A DNA stretch of 64,000 nt, from assembly GCA_947462255.1 (NCBI GenBank), contig CANHOA010000004.1:1-64000 (forward strand), read 5' to 3'. The notes under the pieces are model-generated. The model was not told where the DNA came from, made no database searches, and saw only the letters and a program-made list of their open reading frames with translations. How positions within the stretch are numbered: position 1 is the stretch's first letter; each line of letters opens with the position of its first letter. Below are positions 19,996 through 29,471 of the stretch, piece after piece. Source of the stretch: Flavobacteriales bacterium. Its GTDB lineage: Bacteria > Bacteroidota > Bacteroidia > Flavobacteriales_D > Crocinitomicaceae. The translations under genes and the position numbers were made by a program.

Positions 19996-20460
19996 GCCAT
20001 CTTGACCTTCTGGTTTGTATCCTGTATCTTCCGCCAAATTATTTGAGCAAGCAGCTGCAACGGCTAGTTCATCGCATCGTTCATTTTCAGGATGTCCGGC
20101 ATGCCCCTTAACCCAATGAAATGTTATGGTCAAATTATTTTGAACGGATAAATAACGAAGCCATAAATCCTTGTTTTTTTTACCTTTAAATTGCTTCAAT
20201 TTCCAATTATCAACCCAACGTTTCGTAATTGAATCGATAACATATTTTGAATCGGAATATACTTCTATTGGGTAAGATTTTGATTTTAGGTTTTCCAATG
20301 CTATAATTAGCGCTAGTAATTCCATGCGATTATTTGTTGTTAATTTAAATCCCCCACTAATTTCTTTCTCTTTACCATTAAATTTAAGAACAATACCATA
20401 GCCTCCAGGTCCTGGATTGCCTCTAGCTGAGCCATCTGTAAAAATTCGTATTGGCGTCAT
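19987..20460 (-). CDS. rnhA: Ribonuclease HI
   Basis: RNase HI cuts the RNA strand of RNA-DNA hybrids. At 157 aa it is close to E. coli RnhA (155 aa). The carboxylate active site is complete: Asp9 ([14 protein letters not shown]), Glu47 (NNRMELLAL), Asp70 (VYSDSKYV) and Asp130 (NERCDELA), with the [13 protein letters not shown] loop holding the accessory His. The basic protrusion region ([21 protein letters not shown]) is present as well. It overlaps ruvC by four bases and is probably translated from the same transcript, a pairing of two hybrid- and junction-processing nucleases. Its tail overlaps the convergent PKD gene by 9 bases. Confidence 0.97.
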   Translation of the reverse strand: MTPIRIFTDGSARGNPGPGGYGIVLKFNGKEKEISGGFKLTTNNRMELLALIIALENLKSKSYPIEVYSDSKYVIDSITKRWVDNWKLKQFKGKKNKDLWLRYLSVQNNLTITFHWVKGHAGHPENERCDELAVAAACSNNLAEDTGYKPEGQDGLF

Positions 20461-21014
20461 TTCTTTACTCTTTTAGGGTCAGCATTAATGAAGGCTTTCC
20501 ACCCTCCACCTTTGGATTTATTATGTGCGCCAATGCCTTTAGAGAAATGATGGCATACTGCAACAGCCAATCCGTCTGTAGCATCTAAATAGGTGGGGAG
20601 TTCTGCTATGTTTAATAGTTTTTGAAGCATTGCTGCTACCTGTTCTTTTGACGAGCTTCCGTTGCCTGTAATCGACTGTTTTATTCTTCTTGGCGCATAT
20701 TCTTCAAAGGGAACATTATGGTTTAAACTTGCTGCAATTGCTACTCCTTGAGCCCTACCTAATTTTAACATGGACTGAACGTTTTTTCCAAAAAAAGGTG
20801 CTTCAATAGCCATTTCATCCGGTTTATATTCTAAGATTAAACCATTTAATCGATCTAGTATCCGCTTTAATTTATCAGGGTGATTTTCTAACTTACTTAA
20901 TTGGATAACACCAAAATTTAACATGCTCATTTTCCCGTTTTGAATATGAATAATACCATACCCCATTACGGATGTTCCGGGGTCAATTCCAAGAATTATT
21001 TTATCTTCAACCAT
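20457..21014 (-). CDS. ruvC: Holliday junction resolvase RuvC
   Basis: RuvC cuts Holliday junctions together with RuvAB. The 185-aa protein has the four acidic residues of the RNase H-like active site: Asp11 ([14 protein letters not shown]), Glu71 ([11 protein letters not shown]), and Asp144 and Asp147 ([14 protein letters not shown]). [12 protein letters not shown] and [20 protein letters not shown] are the conserved junction-binding segments. It is the first gene of a two-gene unit with rnhA. ruvA is found far away at 48765, so the ruv genes are dispersed. The start ATG lies only 14 bases from the divergent membrane protein gene. Confidence 0.97.
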   Translation of the reverse strand: MVEDKIILGIDPGTSVMGYGIIHIQNGKMSMLNFGVIQLSKLENHPDKLKRILDRLNGLILEYKPDEMAIEAPFFGKNVQSMLKLGRAQGVAIAASLNHNVPFEEYAPRRIKQSITGNGSSSKEQVAAMLQKLLNIAELPTYLDATDGLAVAVCHHFSKGIGAHNKSKGGGWKAFINADPKRVKK

Positions 21015-21028
21015 TCAAATCAAAATAA

Positions 21029-21940
21029 GTGGTTAAAACTAATAAATTAAAGTCGTTTTTAGCAGTTGCAGTTAGAATTCTAGCATTTCTTCTAATTTGC
21101 ACACTACTTTATTTTCAATTAGGAAAAAAAAATATATCATTAAATCAGATCGAATTTGTTCATTTTTGGCCTTTACTTTTAGTTGTTTTATGCGTTCCCA
21201 TAAACTGGTTCTTAGAATATAAAAAATGGCTTTTAATGCTCCAAACTATTGGCGATGGTGATCATCCAAATCGTCTTAATGCGTTTTATGCTGGTATGAT
21301 AACGGGCTTGCTTACTCCAGCAATGGCAGGAAATTTTTTAGGTAGAATGTATTACTTTGAAAAAGACAAAAGGTTAAAATTAAGCCTCTATACTTTGTCC
21401 GCTAATTTTGCTCAGTTTTCTATTAGTATAATAGTTGGTGCTTTGGCTTTTGTTCTTCTTGCTAGAAGCAATGATATTAATGCAAATTCCTTCGAATTAA
21501 TAGGTATAATATGCTTTGCGATACTGTGTTTACTTTTTTATTTTTTCGGAGAATTAACCCTGCGTTATTTGCCAATTAGACGACTCAAATCAATTGCCAT
21601 AATGGTCAGTAGGGGGCCATCTAGAGCGAATCAACTGAGCATTTCTTTTCTGCGATATTTACTTTTTATCACTCAATTTTCCTTGTGTATCTATGCAAGT
21701 ACAGGAACTTTTTCCATACATTTTTTGGCTTGGATAGCACTTGTTTTTATGGCGGTTACCCTAACTCCGTCTTTGTTTTTAGGTAAAATTGTCGTGCGTG
21801 AATCAATTGCTGTTGCCATACTTGGTATCGCAGGGATCGCTCCTATTCCGGTTCTCTTAAGTTCATTGAGCACTTGGTTATTAAATTTAATCATCCCTGC
21901 CATTTGGGCATCTCTTAAAATAAAAAAAATAAATGGTTGA
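21029..21940 (+). CDS. Polytopic membrane protein, lysylphosphatidylglycerol-synthase-TM / flippase-like family
   Basis: The 303-aa protein has about eight predicted membrane helices, the first at residues 12-27 (AVRILAFLLICTLLYF). The helix-rich layout with ...GLLTPAMAGNFLGRMYYFEK... after the second helix resembles the UPF0104/YbhN and AglD-type transmembrane domain, where a P-x-x-x-G-x-x-G motif is typical. Members are proposed to handle lipid-linked molecules, but the function here is not established. The start is GTG, 14 bases from divergent ruvC, and no upstream ATG is available. The gene overlaps the following glycosyltransferase by 8 bases, suggesting that the two act on the same glycolipid or polyprenyl-linked product. 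Confidence 0.72.
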   Translation: MVKTNKLKSFLAVAVRILAFLLICTLLYFQLGKKNISLNQIEFVHFWPLLLVVLCVPINWFLEYKKWLLMLQTIGDGDHPNRLNAFYAGMITGLLTPAMAGNFLGRMYYFEKDKRLKLSLYTLSANFAQFSISIIVGALAFVLLARSNDINANSFELIGIICFAILCLLFYFFGELTLRYLPIRRLKSIAIMVSRGPSRANQLSISFLRYLLFITQFSLCIYASTGTFSIHFLAWIALVFMAVTLTPSLFLGKIVVRESIAVAILGIAGIAPIPVLLSSLSTWLLNLIIPAIWASLKIKKING

Positions 21941-23048
21941 GTGTTTTGTACTCTTGTTTTTGCTTGCATATGCTATATCTGTCGGCGCTTTGGTGTTTCT
22001 GGGTTGGTATAGGCAACAAGTCAAAGAAAAAAAAGCTAAAAATGCACGGGTATTATTAGAAGAGATTACGCTTATTATTCCTTTTCGAGATGAAGCGCAT
22101 CGATTAGAGGGCTTATTGAGTAGTATTGTTTCGAGCGATCGAAAGGTAAACAGCTATATTTTTGTTAATGACCATTCTTCAGACGATTCTGTAGCATTAA
22201 TTAAAAACAAACTACAAGGATTGCCCATTTTGATTATTGATTTGCCAAGCGGTTTGAGTGGAAAAAAACAGGCCATTAAATTTGGCATTCATCATGCGCA
22301 AACAAACTATATATTAACATTAGATGCTGATGTTTCTTTTGGAAAAAATTATTTGAATGCCCTGACCAATTTGGAATCTACCGATTTATACATTTTACCT
22401 GTACTTATGAAGGCGGATAATTTCTTTCACTCTTTTTTTGAATTCGATGTTCTATTAATTAATGCCTTGAATGCAGGGGTAAGTGGCTGGTCTAGGCCAA
22501 TTGTAGCAAGTGGGGCTAATTTATTAATTTCTAAATCATCGTATGCCGCGTGTTCTCGATTTTCACATCATGAGCATATTGCAAGTGGTGATGATGTCTA
22601 TCTAATGAAAGACTTGCGTGCTGAAAATAAAGAAATTTTACTCTCTACAAGTAGTAACGTTTTGGTAATTACTGAAACACCAAGGTCTTGGATGGAGTTC
22701 TTGAACCAACGGATTAGATGGATTGCAAAAACAGGTCATGTCAATGACCCACTTGCAAATGCAATAGGAATTGGGCAAGCTATTTTTGCAATGGGGTTTT
22801 TGGCCTTAATTATTTTCCTTATGATTTCAAGTAATTACGGTCTGTTTTGGACGCTTTTTGGAATTAAATGTTTGCTAGATTTTATTTTTTTTAGCCCCTA
22901 CTTTCTTCGCTTTAAGCGCTTTAATGCTCTGATACTATTGCCTCTTTATCTAGTAATTTTTCCTTTTTATCATTTTTTACTTCTCTTACTACTTCCTTTT
23001 TTTAAGCCAACATGGAAAGGACGTAAAACTAGAGTTGTGAAGCAATAG
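21933..23048 (+). CDS. Membrane-bound family 2 glycosyltransferase
   Basis: The protein of 371 aa has an N-terminal membrane helix (about 4-24), a GT-A catalytic domain (ITLIIPFRDEAHRLEGLL, FVNDHSSDDS, LTLDADVSFG with the metal-binding DAD at 131-133, and SGDDVYLM), the QRIRW motif typical of processive or membrane-coupled GT2 enzymes, and two to three C-terminal membrane helices (about 270-360). It should transfer a sugar from a nucleotide-sugar donor to a membrane acceptor. The 8-base overlap with the upstream flippase-like gene supports a shared pathway for an envelope glycoconjugate. Donor and acceptor cannot be read from the sequence. Confidence 0.88.
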   Translation: MVECFVLLFLLAYAISVGALVFLGWYRQQVKEKKAKNARVLLEEITLIIPFRDEAHRLEGLLSSIVSSDRKVNSYIFVNDHSSDDSVALIKNKLQGLPILIIDLPSGLSGKKQAIKFGIHHAQTNYILTLDADVSFGKNYLNALTNLESTDLYILPVLMKADNFFHSFFEFDVLLINALNAGVSGWSRPIVASGANLLISKSSYAACSRFSHHEHIASGDDVYLMKDLRAENKEILLSTSSNVLVITETPRSWMEFLNQRIRWIAKTGHVNDPLANAIGIGQAIFAMGFLALIIFLMISSNYGLFWTLFGIKCLLDFIFFSPYFLRFKRFNALILLPLYLVIFPFYHFLLLLLLPFFKPTWKGRKTRVVKQ

Positions 23049-23070
23049 ACTTCATTTGCTTTATTGTACG

Positions 23071-23078
23071 TAAATTTG
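23071..23078 (+). promoter_or_regulatory. TAnnTTTG promoter element directly before the phosphatase gene
   Basis: TAAATTTG matches the Bacteroidota -7 consensus and ends four bases before the ATG at 23083. If it is used, the mRNA would begin at or next to the start codon (leaderless). No clear -33 element is seen at the ideal spacing. Confidence 0.45.
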
Positions 23079-23082
23079 CAAC

Positions 23083-23553
23083 ATGCGAATACTCATGGTT
23101 TGTTTAGGAAATATCTGTCGTTCGCCCATGGCCGAAGGTTTAATGAGACGAAAAATTTCAGAAGCAAAATTAGATTGGATAGTTGATTCCGCAGGAACTG
23201 CTAATTATCATGTGGGTTCGTCACCAGATCATCGAATGATGGCGATAGGTAAGCAATTCGGCACGCCAATTCACGACTTAAAAGGCCGGCAATTTTGCGC
23301 GAAAGACTTTGATGATTTTGACCTTATATTTGCCATGGATCAATCCAATGAAAAAAATATACTAAAGTTGGCGCCTAGCCCTGAAGCTAGAAACAAGGTA
23401 CGCTTGATTTTAAATGAATTACACCCAGGATCTAATCAACAAGTTCCTGACCCATATTATGGCTCTATGGCTGATTTTGAAAATGTGTATGTGCTCTTAG
23501 ATACCTTAACTGAAGCCGTTAAAAACAACCTAATCAATGACAAAAACAGGTAA
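23083..23553 (+). CDS. Low-molecular-weight protein-tyrosine-phosphatase
   Basis: The 156-aa protein begins with the P-loop VCLGNICRSP: nucleophile Cys7, Arg13 and Ser14 in the C-x5-R-S signature. The general acid Asp123 is in VPDPYYG near the C-terminus, and VDSAGTANYHVG is also conserved. The enzyme dephosphorylates phosphotyrosine (or small phosphoesters). In many bacteria related enzymes regulate tyrosine kinases of exopolysaccharide export, but no such kinase is encoded here. It overlaps the following methyltransferase gene by 17 bases, so the two are co-translated. Confidence 0.95.
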   Translation: MRILMVCLGNICRSPMAEGLMRRKISEAKLDWIVDSAGTANYHVGSSPDHRMMAIGKQFGTPIHDLKGRQFCAKDFDDFDLIFAMDQSNEKNILKLAPSPEARNKVRLILNELHPGSNQQVPDPYYGSMADFENVYVLLDTLTEAVKNNLINDKNR

Positions 23554-24253
23554 ATTATACTTAATTCCCAATACGCTTGGTGGAGAATCAGTAACGGATA
23601 TTATCCCAGCTGATGTTATTAAAATAGCAACATCTTTGCGATTTTTTGCTGTTGAGGAAATAAAATCTGCTCGGCGCTTATTACGAAAAATGGACCGAGA
23701 ATTTCCAATCGACGAGTCAACATTTTATCAAATTAATAAAACAACAAAAGAAAGTGATTTAATGGACATGCTACTTACCTTAACGAAAGGCGAAAATCTC
23801 GGCATTATTTCAGAAGCTGGTTGTGCAGGGATTGCTGATCCAGGTTCAGATTTAGTGTTTTTAGCGCATTCTCAAAAGATTGAGGTTGTTCCGTTGGTAG
23901 GTGCTTCATCCATATTATTGGCACTAATCGGCAGCGGTTTTTCTGGGCAGCATTTTACCTTTCATGGCTACCTTCCGAGAGAACGAAAAGATCGAATTAG
24001 AAAAATGAAAGATATGGAGATGGATACCCGAAGAAAAGGGGCGACACATATTTTTATGGACACACCTTTTCGTAGCATGCATGTCTTGGAGGATCTGCTC
24101 AATGAATGCGCTGATTCAACACAATTATGTATAGCTGCCAATTTAACAACGATCAATCAACGTATTCAAACGATGGCGGTATTGGATTGGCGTGAGCATG
24201 CTTTTGACATTACAAAAATACCTGTGATATTTTTAATTGGTACAGGTCAATAA
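23537..24253 (+). CDS. Tetrapyrrole-methylase-fold (RsmI-like) SAM-dependent methyltransferase
   Basis: The 238-aa protein has the two-lobed TP-methylase fold signature: KLYLIPNTLGG at the N-terminus, ISEAGCAGIADPGSDLV (the SAM-binding, RsmI-type segment), VVPLVGASSILLALIGSGFSGQ and FTFHGYLP. RsmI methylates the ribose of C1402 in 16S rRNA. Bacteroidota often have this shorter paralogue in addition to a canonical RsmI, so the exact substrate is uncertain. The N-terminal strand lacks the usual VATPIGN of RsmI, having LIPNTLGG instead, which supports a paralogue. It overlaps the phosphatase gene by 17 bases. Confidence 0.85.
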   Translation: MTKTGKLYLIPNTLGGESVTDIIPADVIKIATSLRFFAVEEIKSARRLLRKMDREFPIDESTFYQINKTTKESDLMDMLLTLTKGENLGIISEAGCAGIADPGSDLVFLAHSQKIEVVPLVGASSILLALIGSGFSGQHFTFHGYLPRERKDRIRKMKDMEMDTRRKGATHIFMDTPFRSMHVLEDLLNECADSTQLCIAANLTTINQRIQTMAVLDWREHAFDITKIPVIFLIGTGQ

Positions 24254-24300
24254 TGCGCTGAGGTCAATAATTTTCTATTCATTTAGATTATAGTTAGTAC

Positions 24301-26307
24301 ATGGAAACAACATTTCAAGAACAAATAAAGCAGGGCGTACCCTTGGATTTACCAAGTCTTAAGAAATATGATTTTTCAGTGAATCATGCGCCAAAACGAA
24401 AAGAAATATTAACGGCAGATGAAAAAAAACTAGCCTTAAAAAATGCCCTTCGTTATTTTCCAAAAGAGCAGCATGGGGTATTGGCTGAAGAATTTTTATC
24501 AGAATTATTGACATACGGTAGAATTTATATGTATCGATATAGGCCGGATTATCAAATGTTCGCTCGTCCAATTTCAGAATACCCTGGTAATTCATTGCAG
24601 GCCAGATCGATTATGTTAATGATTCAAAATAATCTCGATCCTGCAGTTGCTCAGCATCCACATGAATTAATTACCTATGGAGGAAACGGTTCCGTCTTTC
24701 AGAATTGGATTCAGTATCGTCTGACCATGAAGTATTTGGCTGAAATGACGGATGAACAAACCTTAGTGATGTATTCCGGTCATCCAATGGGTTTATTTCC
24801 ATCTCATCCAAAGGCTCCTCGGGTAGTGCTTACCAATGGGATGATGATTCCGAATTACTCAAAGCCAGACGATTGGGAAAAGTTTAATGCACTTGGTGTA
24901 ACACAATACGGACAAATGACAGCTGGATCATATATGTATATTGGTCCGCAGGGAATTGTTCATGGAACCACAATAACCGTCTTAAATGCTATCCGACGTT
25001 TGTCAAAAACCAAGGATGATTTACATGGAAAATTATTCGTTACAGCGGGTTTAGGTGGAATGTCTGGCGCTCAGCCAAAAGCGGGGAATATTGCTGGCGT
25101 AATAAGTGTAACAGCAGAAGTAAATGAAAAGGCGGTGCATACAAGACGTTCGCAGGGTTGGGTTGATGAAGTAATTGATAATGTGGAAGATTTATGTGCA
25201 CGTGTTCGCGTTGCAAAAACAGCTAAAGAAGTAGTTTCTATCGCTTTTGTCGGAAATGTGGTAAGTGTTTGGGAAGCATTTGATCTTGCTGGAATTCATA
25301 TCGATTTGGGTTCTGATCAAACTTCTTTACATAATCCGTGGGCTGGAGGATATTATCCTGTCGGTTTATCCTTTGAGGCATCAAATGAGCTGATGTCATC
25401 GGATCCAATCTCTTTTAAAAGGTATGTGCAAGAAAGTTTACGTCGGCATGCGCAAGCCATCAATAAACATGCTGAAAAAGGGACTTATTTTTTCGATTAT
25501 GGTAATGCCTTTTTATTGGAAGCATCACGTGCTGGTGCTGAGGTGATGGATCAAAACAATATTGAGTTTAAATATCCATCTTATATTCAAGATATTCTTG
25601 GCCCACTTTGTTTTGATTTTGGATTTGGGCCATTTCGTTGGGTATGTGCTTCAGGTAAACCGGAAGATTTAGCCAAAACAGATGCTATTGCTTCCTCGGT
25701 GTTAGAAGAAATGATGCGTACAGCTCCAATGGAAATACAAGAGCAATTAGCAGATAATATTCAATGGATCAAGGGTGCACAGGAAAATAAGTTAGTGGTT
25801 GGCTCACAAGCAAGGATATTATACGCAGATGCTGAGGGAAGAATGAAAATCGCTAAGGCATTTAATGATGCGATTCAAAGTGGCGAAATTGGACCTATCA
25901 TTTTAGGGCGTGATCATCATGATGTTTCGGGTACGGATTCTCCATACCGAGAAACGTCGAATATCTATGACGGATCAAAATTTACCGCAGATATGGCCAT
26001 ACAAAATGTAATTGGTGATAGTTTTCGCGGTGCCACTTGGGTTTCCATTCATAATGGTGGCGGTGTAGGTTGGGGAGAAGTTATCAATGGTGGGTTTGGA
26101 ATGTTGATTGATGGTAGTTCTGATGCGGAAAGAAATATAAAAATGATGTTGCATTGGGATGTGAATAATGGAATCGCTCGAAGGAATTGGGCGAGAAATG
26201 AAAACGCAACCTTTGCCATTCAGCGCGCCATGGAAGCCGAGCCTTTACTTAAAGTAACAATGCCGAATTTGGTCGACGATCAAACCGTAGACAAGCTATT
26301 GGATTAA
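24301..26307 (+). CDS. hutU: Urocanate hydratase (urocanase)
   Basis: HutU converts urocanate to 4-imidazolone-5-propanoate with tightly bound NAD, the second step of histidine degradation. Recognised blocks are YGGNGSVFQNW, YSGHPMGLFPSHPKAPR, TAGSYMYIGPQGIVHGTT, GLGGMSGAQPKAGNIAG, DQTSLHNPWAGGYYPVG and RDHHDVSGTDSPYRETSN. At 668 aa it belongs to the long form; the well-studied Pseudomonas enzyme is about 555 aa. Around the position of the classical FQGLPARICW motif this protein reads FGPFRWVCASG. Other hut genes (hutH, hutI, hutG) are not in the window. The gene is transcribed alone and its stop directly abuts the convergent DUF4421 gene with no spacer. Confidence 0.96.
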   Translation: METTFQEQIKQGVPLDLPSLKKYDFSVNHAPKRKEILTADEKKLALKNALRYFPKEQHGVLAEEFLSELLTYGRIYMYRYRPDYQMFARPISEYPGNSLQARSIMLMIQNNLDPAVAQHPHELITYGGNGSVFQNWIQYRLTMKYLAEMTDEQTLVMYSGHPMGLFPSHPKAPRVVLTNGMMIPNYSKPDDWEKFNALGVTQYGQMTAGSYMYIGPQGIVHGTTITVLNAIRRLSKTKDDLHGKLFVTAGLGGMSGAQPKAGNIAGVISVTAEVNEKAVHTRRSQGWVDEVIDNVEDLCARVRVAKTAKEVVSIAFVGNVVSVWEAFDLAGIHIDLGSDQTSLHNPWAGGYYPVGLSFEASNELMSSDPISFKRYVQESLRRHAQAINKHAEKGTYFFDYGNAFLLEASRAGAEVMDQNNIEFKYPSYIQDILGPLCFDFGFGPFRWVCASGKPEDLAKTDAIASSVLEEMMRTAPMEIQEQLADNIQWIKGAQENKLVVGSQARILYADAEGRMKIAKAFNDAIQSGEIGPIILGRDHHDVSGTDSPYRETSNIYDGSKFTADMAIQNVIGDSFRGATWVSIHNGGGVGWGEVINGGFGMLIDGSSDAERNIKMMLHWDVNNGIARRNWARNENATFAIQRAMEAEPLLKVTMPNLVDDQTVDKLLD

Positions 26308-27333
26308 TCAGGATTTAACTTTTGGTTGCTTCTTTTTAGGATGGTCAAATCTGAATCCTCCTGTTAATTTTAAACTGTAATAGTATTGCCGGTAAATTAG
26401 ATCGTTAAATTTAATCGATTTATTGTCAAAATCTGTTACGAAAAAAATGAAGTAATCATCGCTTGAATAGCCAGCAATGAATCGAATGTCATAGCGCGGC
26501 GCCAAGCCAAGAAATCCAGTCGCTTGACCATTCACAGGTGTATAAAACTTTCCTTGTATTACACCCCCTAAACCGAGCCATCCTGAAAATTGCCAGTTTT
26601 TGATGCGATTGGCATAGGCAAAACCAGGAACCAATCCAATATCCATTGCGGAAAAATTTCTTGCTTGTAATTTACTATTGTTACCACTTTGTAGTTGGCT
26701 TGGGATAATACTTTTGTTTAATTGATCAATGCCAAAAACACTAAATGTTCCTTTAATGTACCATGTTTGTACTTTTTGTTTAAAATGAGCCCTTTTTCCT
26801 TGAAGTGCATTCATTTTGAAATGGACATTATCAAAATACCAAGCATTGAACGATAAATTATAAGCGCTTAGATTGGGCCGAAGAGCATTCGGATTCATTG
26901 AGTTAAAACTTGTATCCCATAAAGCAGCATCTTTGATACTGTATCCTTTTAATCCTTTATATTCTAAATCTAAATAGGTTTTTTTGTAGGTATAATCTAG
27001 TCCAATATTAAATTGTTTCGTTTCGCCATATTCTGCTTTAGGTCGAATATTTCCTAGTATAGGTAAAGCAACACGCAATGAAATCCATTTGTAAGCGAAG
27101 CCTATACCAAGAATTGGCTTGAAGTTATTTTTGTAGCTGATTTTCTCAATTGAATTTGGAAAGGGATTGCGAATATTAAATGGCGCTGTGTTCATACCTA
27201 AATCGGCATAAAACACCTTTGAATCGCGAAACTCTTCTATAAATGCCCCACTATCTTGGCCAAAATTTACTGTGTAAAACAGTAATAAGAAAGTACTACT
27301 TGCGAATGCCTTCAAGACCGAGAATAAATGCAT
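26308..27333 (-). CDS. DUF4421-family protein, probably outer-membrane beta-barrel
   Basis: Starting at the ATG at 27333 gives 341 aa with a good signal peptide (MHLFSVLKAFASSTFLLLFY, then TVNFGQ). A longer reading with 25 more residues has no signal-like start and would overlap the upstream peptidase gene by 113 bases instead of 38, so the inner ATG is preferred. The mature part is rich in alternating aromatic and polar strands (LGIGFAYKWISLRVALPI, YSLKLTGGFRFDHPKKK), as in the DUF4421 family of Bacteroidota, whose function is unknown and whose pattern suggests a beta-barrel. It ends in a basic KKKQPKVKS tail instead of an aromatic barrel end. It is co-directional with and overlaps the S9 peptidase gene. 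Confidence 0.78.
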   Translation of the reverse strand: MHLFSVLKAFASSTFLLLFYTVNFGQDSGAFIEEFRDSKVFYADLGMNTAPFNIRNPFPNSIEKISYKNNFKPILGIGFAYKWISLRVALPILGNIRPKAEYGETKQFNIGLDYTYKKTYLDLEYKGLKGYSIKDAALWDTSFNSMNPNALRPNLSAYNLSFNAWYFDNVHFKMNALQGKRAHFKQKVQTWYIKGTFSVFGIDQLNKSIIPSQLQSGNNSKLQARNFSAMDIGLVPGFAYANRIKNWQFSGWLGLGGVIQGKFYTPVNGQATGFLGLAPRYDIRFIAGYSSDDYFIFFVTDFDNKSIKFNDLIYRQYYYSLKLTGGFRFDHPKKKQPKVKS

Positions 27334-29389
27334 AAACCTTAGCAATTTCCATTCGTTCACTTGTTCTTCCTGAACCACCCCCATGTCCTGCATCCATGTT
27401 GCACTCAAAGATTAATGGCTTTGCATCGGTTTTTAACTCGCGAAGTTTAGCAACATATTTAGCGGGCTCCCAATATTGCACTTGCGAATCATGATAGCCT
27501 GTTGTGATGTACATGGCTGGATAATCCATCGCGTGTATATTATCATAGGGAGAATATTTTAACATATAGTAGTAAAAATCATAATCGTTTGGATTGCCCC
27601 ATTCTTCCCATTCCCCAGTGGTTAAAGGAATTGTTTCGTCTAACATCGTGGTGACTACATCAACAAAAGGAACTTGACTCACAACACCTTTCCATAAGTA
27701 AGGCGCCATATTTGAAACCGCACCCATTAGTAAACCGCCAGCACTTCCTCCTTGCGCATAGATCTTATCTTTATCGCAGTAACCCATGTGTCCCATAAAT
27801 TCTGCCGCATTGATAAAGTCTGTAAACGTATTTATTTTATGCTGAAATTTTCCGTTTTCATACCATTCTTCCCCCATGTATTTACTTCCGCGGATGTGTG
27901 CAACGGCGAAAACAAATCCTCGATCTAGTAAGCTTAAGCGCGTTGCACTAAAAACATCAGGAATTGTGTATCCATAAGACCCATACCCATAAAGCAAGCA
28001 GGGTGCTTTACTAAGTTCAATTCCTTTTTTATAGACCATGCTAACTGGAATTTTTGTACCATCATTTGCCGTAGCCCAAATTCGCTGAGAAGCATAATTT
28101 TCGGGTAAAAAAGTGGTGTCGATGAGTGTTCTTCGAAACCAAAGTGATTGTTCCCCTGAAACTAAATTATATTGGTAAACCGAAGATGGGGTAGTCATCG
28201 AATTATAATTATAGAAAATACTTGTAGCGTTTATATCATCATTCAATCCTAAGCCGACAAAATAGGTTTCTTCATTAAAGGAGATGTAATTTTCATTGCC
28301 ATCTTTTAGATTTTTTAATTTCAATTTTAATAAGCCATTTTTTCGTTCCTCGAGTAGAATAAAATCCTTAAAACAAGAAACGGATTCAATTAATACTGCT
28401 GGATCGTGGGGAATAAATTCGCTGCATTCAGTTATAGAGCTTGGAGCAGTTGCCGAGAAACAAACTTTTTTATTGACGGCATCATGATTACTCAGAATAT
28501 AGTATCCATTTGGATGATCGGAGATTTCATATAAATGCCCTGCTGATCTCGGTATAAAAACAACTGGTAATGTATTGGGTTGGTTTGCATCTATCCACCA
28601 CTGTTCTGAGGTTGTGGAACTGTAGCAAGAGATAAAGATTAATCCTCTTGTTTCGGAATTACTGATGCCCACACTATACTTTTCATCTTTTTCTTCAAAA
28701 ACCAATACGTCTTTGTTCGAATCGCTGCCTATTTCATGACGGAAGACTTGAAATTCCCTCAATGTTTGTGGGTCTTTTTTTATGTAAAAAATGGTCTTAT
28801 TATCGTTTGCCCAAACAATTGATCCACTTGTTTCTTTTATCTTGTCTGTAAGAAATTTACCGCTTTTATTAATCCGTATGCTTATATCATATTTCCTTCT
28901 TCCAACAAAGTCTTCACTTACCGCTAATAATTTATTATCTGGAGATGGCGACCAATCTGCTAATTCATAAAAAGAGTGGTTTTTCGCACGAATATTCTCA
29001 TCGAAATATACAGTTTCCTTCTCCTTTTCAATAAGAATCACCTTTTGATAATCTAAATTTTCTTCGTTTCGAACTTGGTATTTTTTCCCATTTAAAATAA
29101 AAGGAGCACTGATATCATTTGGATTTATGCGTTTGTCAAATTCAAGCATTAATGATTTTACCAAACTTTGTAATGGATTAAAATACGTTTCGGCATACTT
29201 ATTTTCTTCTCCTAAATAGGCTAATATTTCTTTTGAATCTCGTTCTTTCATCCAAAAATAGTCATCATTTCGGCTATGCCCGTGAAGCTCTAAGGAATGT
29301 GCTTTTTTTACTGCTTTGGGACTGGTATTTTGGGCGTTGTGTGTCATGGTGTTTAAGATACAGCAAGTTAAGAGTATAATCTGTTTCAT
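27296..29389 (-). CDS. S9A-family serine peptidase, oligopeptidase B-like
   Basis: Starting at the ATG at 29389 (697 aa) yields a signal-like N-terminus (MKQIILLTCCILNTMTHNAQ); a longer reading adds ten residues that spoil it. The N-terminal ~410 residues are the seven-bladed propeller type (DDYFWMKERDSKEILAYL, SPDNKLLAVSEDFVGRR, IVWANDNKTIFY). The C-terminal alpha/beta-hydrolase holds the triad Ser549 (QGGSAGGLL), Asp634 (GYHDSQVQ) and His669 (DAGHGGGSGR). CLLYGYGSYGY and RGFVFAVAHIRGS are also typical of oligopeptidase B, which cleaves short peptides after basic residues. The export signal suggests a periplasmic enzyme that processes imported peptides. Confidence 0.93.
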   Translation of the reverse strand: MKQIILLTCCILNTMTHNAQNTSPKAVKKAHSLELHGHSRNDDYFWMKERDSKEILAYLGEENKYAETYFNPLQSLVKSLMLEFDKRINPNDISAPFILNGKKYQVRNEENLDYQKVILIEKEKETVYFDENIRAKNHSFYELADWSPSPDNKLLAVSEDFVGRRKYDISIRINKSGKFLTDKIKETSGSIVWANDNKTIFYIKKDPQTLREFQVFRHEIGSDSNKDVLVFEEKDEKYSVGISNSETRGLIFISCYSSTTSEQWWIDANQPNTLPVVFIPRSAGHLYEISDHPNGYYILSNHDAVNKKVCFSATAPSSITECSEFIPHDPAVLIESVSCFKDFILLEERKNGLLKLKLKNLKDGNENYISFNEETYFVGLGLNDDINATSIFYNYNSMTTPSSVYQYNLVSGEQSLWFRRTLIDTTFLPENYASQRIWATANDGTKIPVSMVYKKGIELSKAPCLLYGYGSYGYTIPDVFSATRLSLLDRGFVFAVAHIRGSKYMGEEWYENGKFQHKINTFTDFINAAEFMGHMGYCDKDKIYAQGGSAGGLLMGAVSNMAPYLWKGVVSQVPFVDVVTTMLDETIPLTTGEWEEWGNPNDYDFYYYMLKYSPYDNIHAMDYPAMYITTGYHDSQVQYWEPAKYVAKLRELKTDAKPLIFECNMDAGHGGGSGRTSERMEIAKVYAFILGLEGIRK

Positions 29390-29463
29390 GCAGCGTAATT
29401 TTAGATCAAAAATAGTCAAAAGTTTACACTTCTATAACTAAAGCAAATCGTTGAAAAATTAGC

Positions 29464-29471
29464 TAACTTTG
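29464..29471 (+). promoter_or_regulatory. TAnnTTTG promoter element directly before the methyltransferase gene
   Basis: TAACTTTG fits the -7 consensus and ends four bases before the ATG at 29476, so the transcript would be leaderless or nearly so. It would head the five-gene run ending at 35576. No good -33 match is seen at the ideal spacing. Confidence 0.45.
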
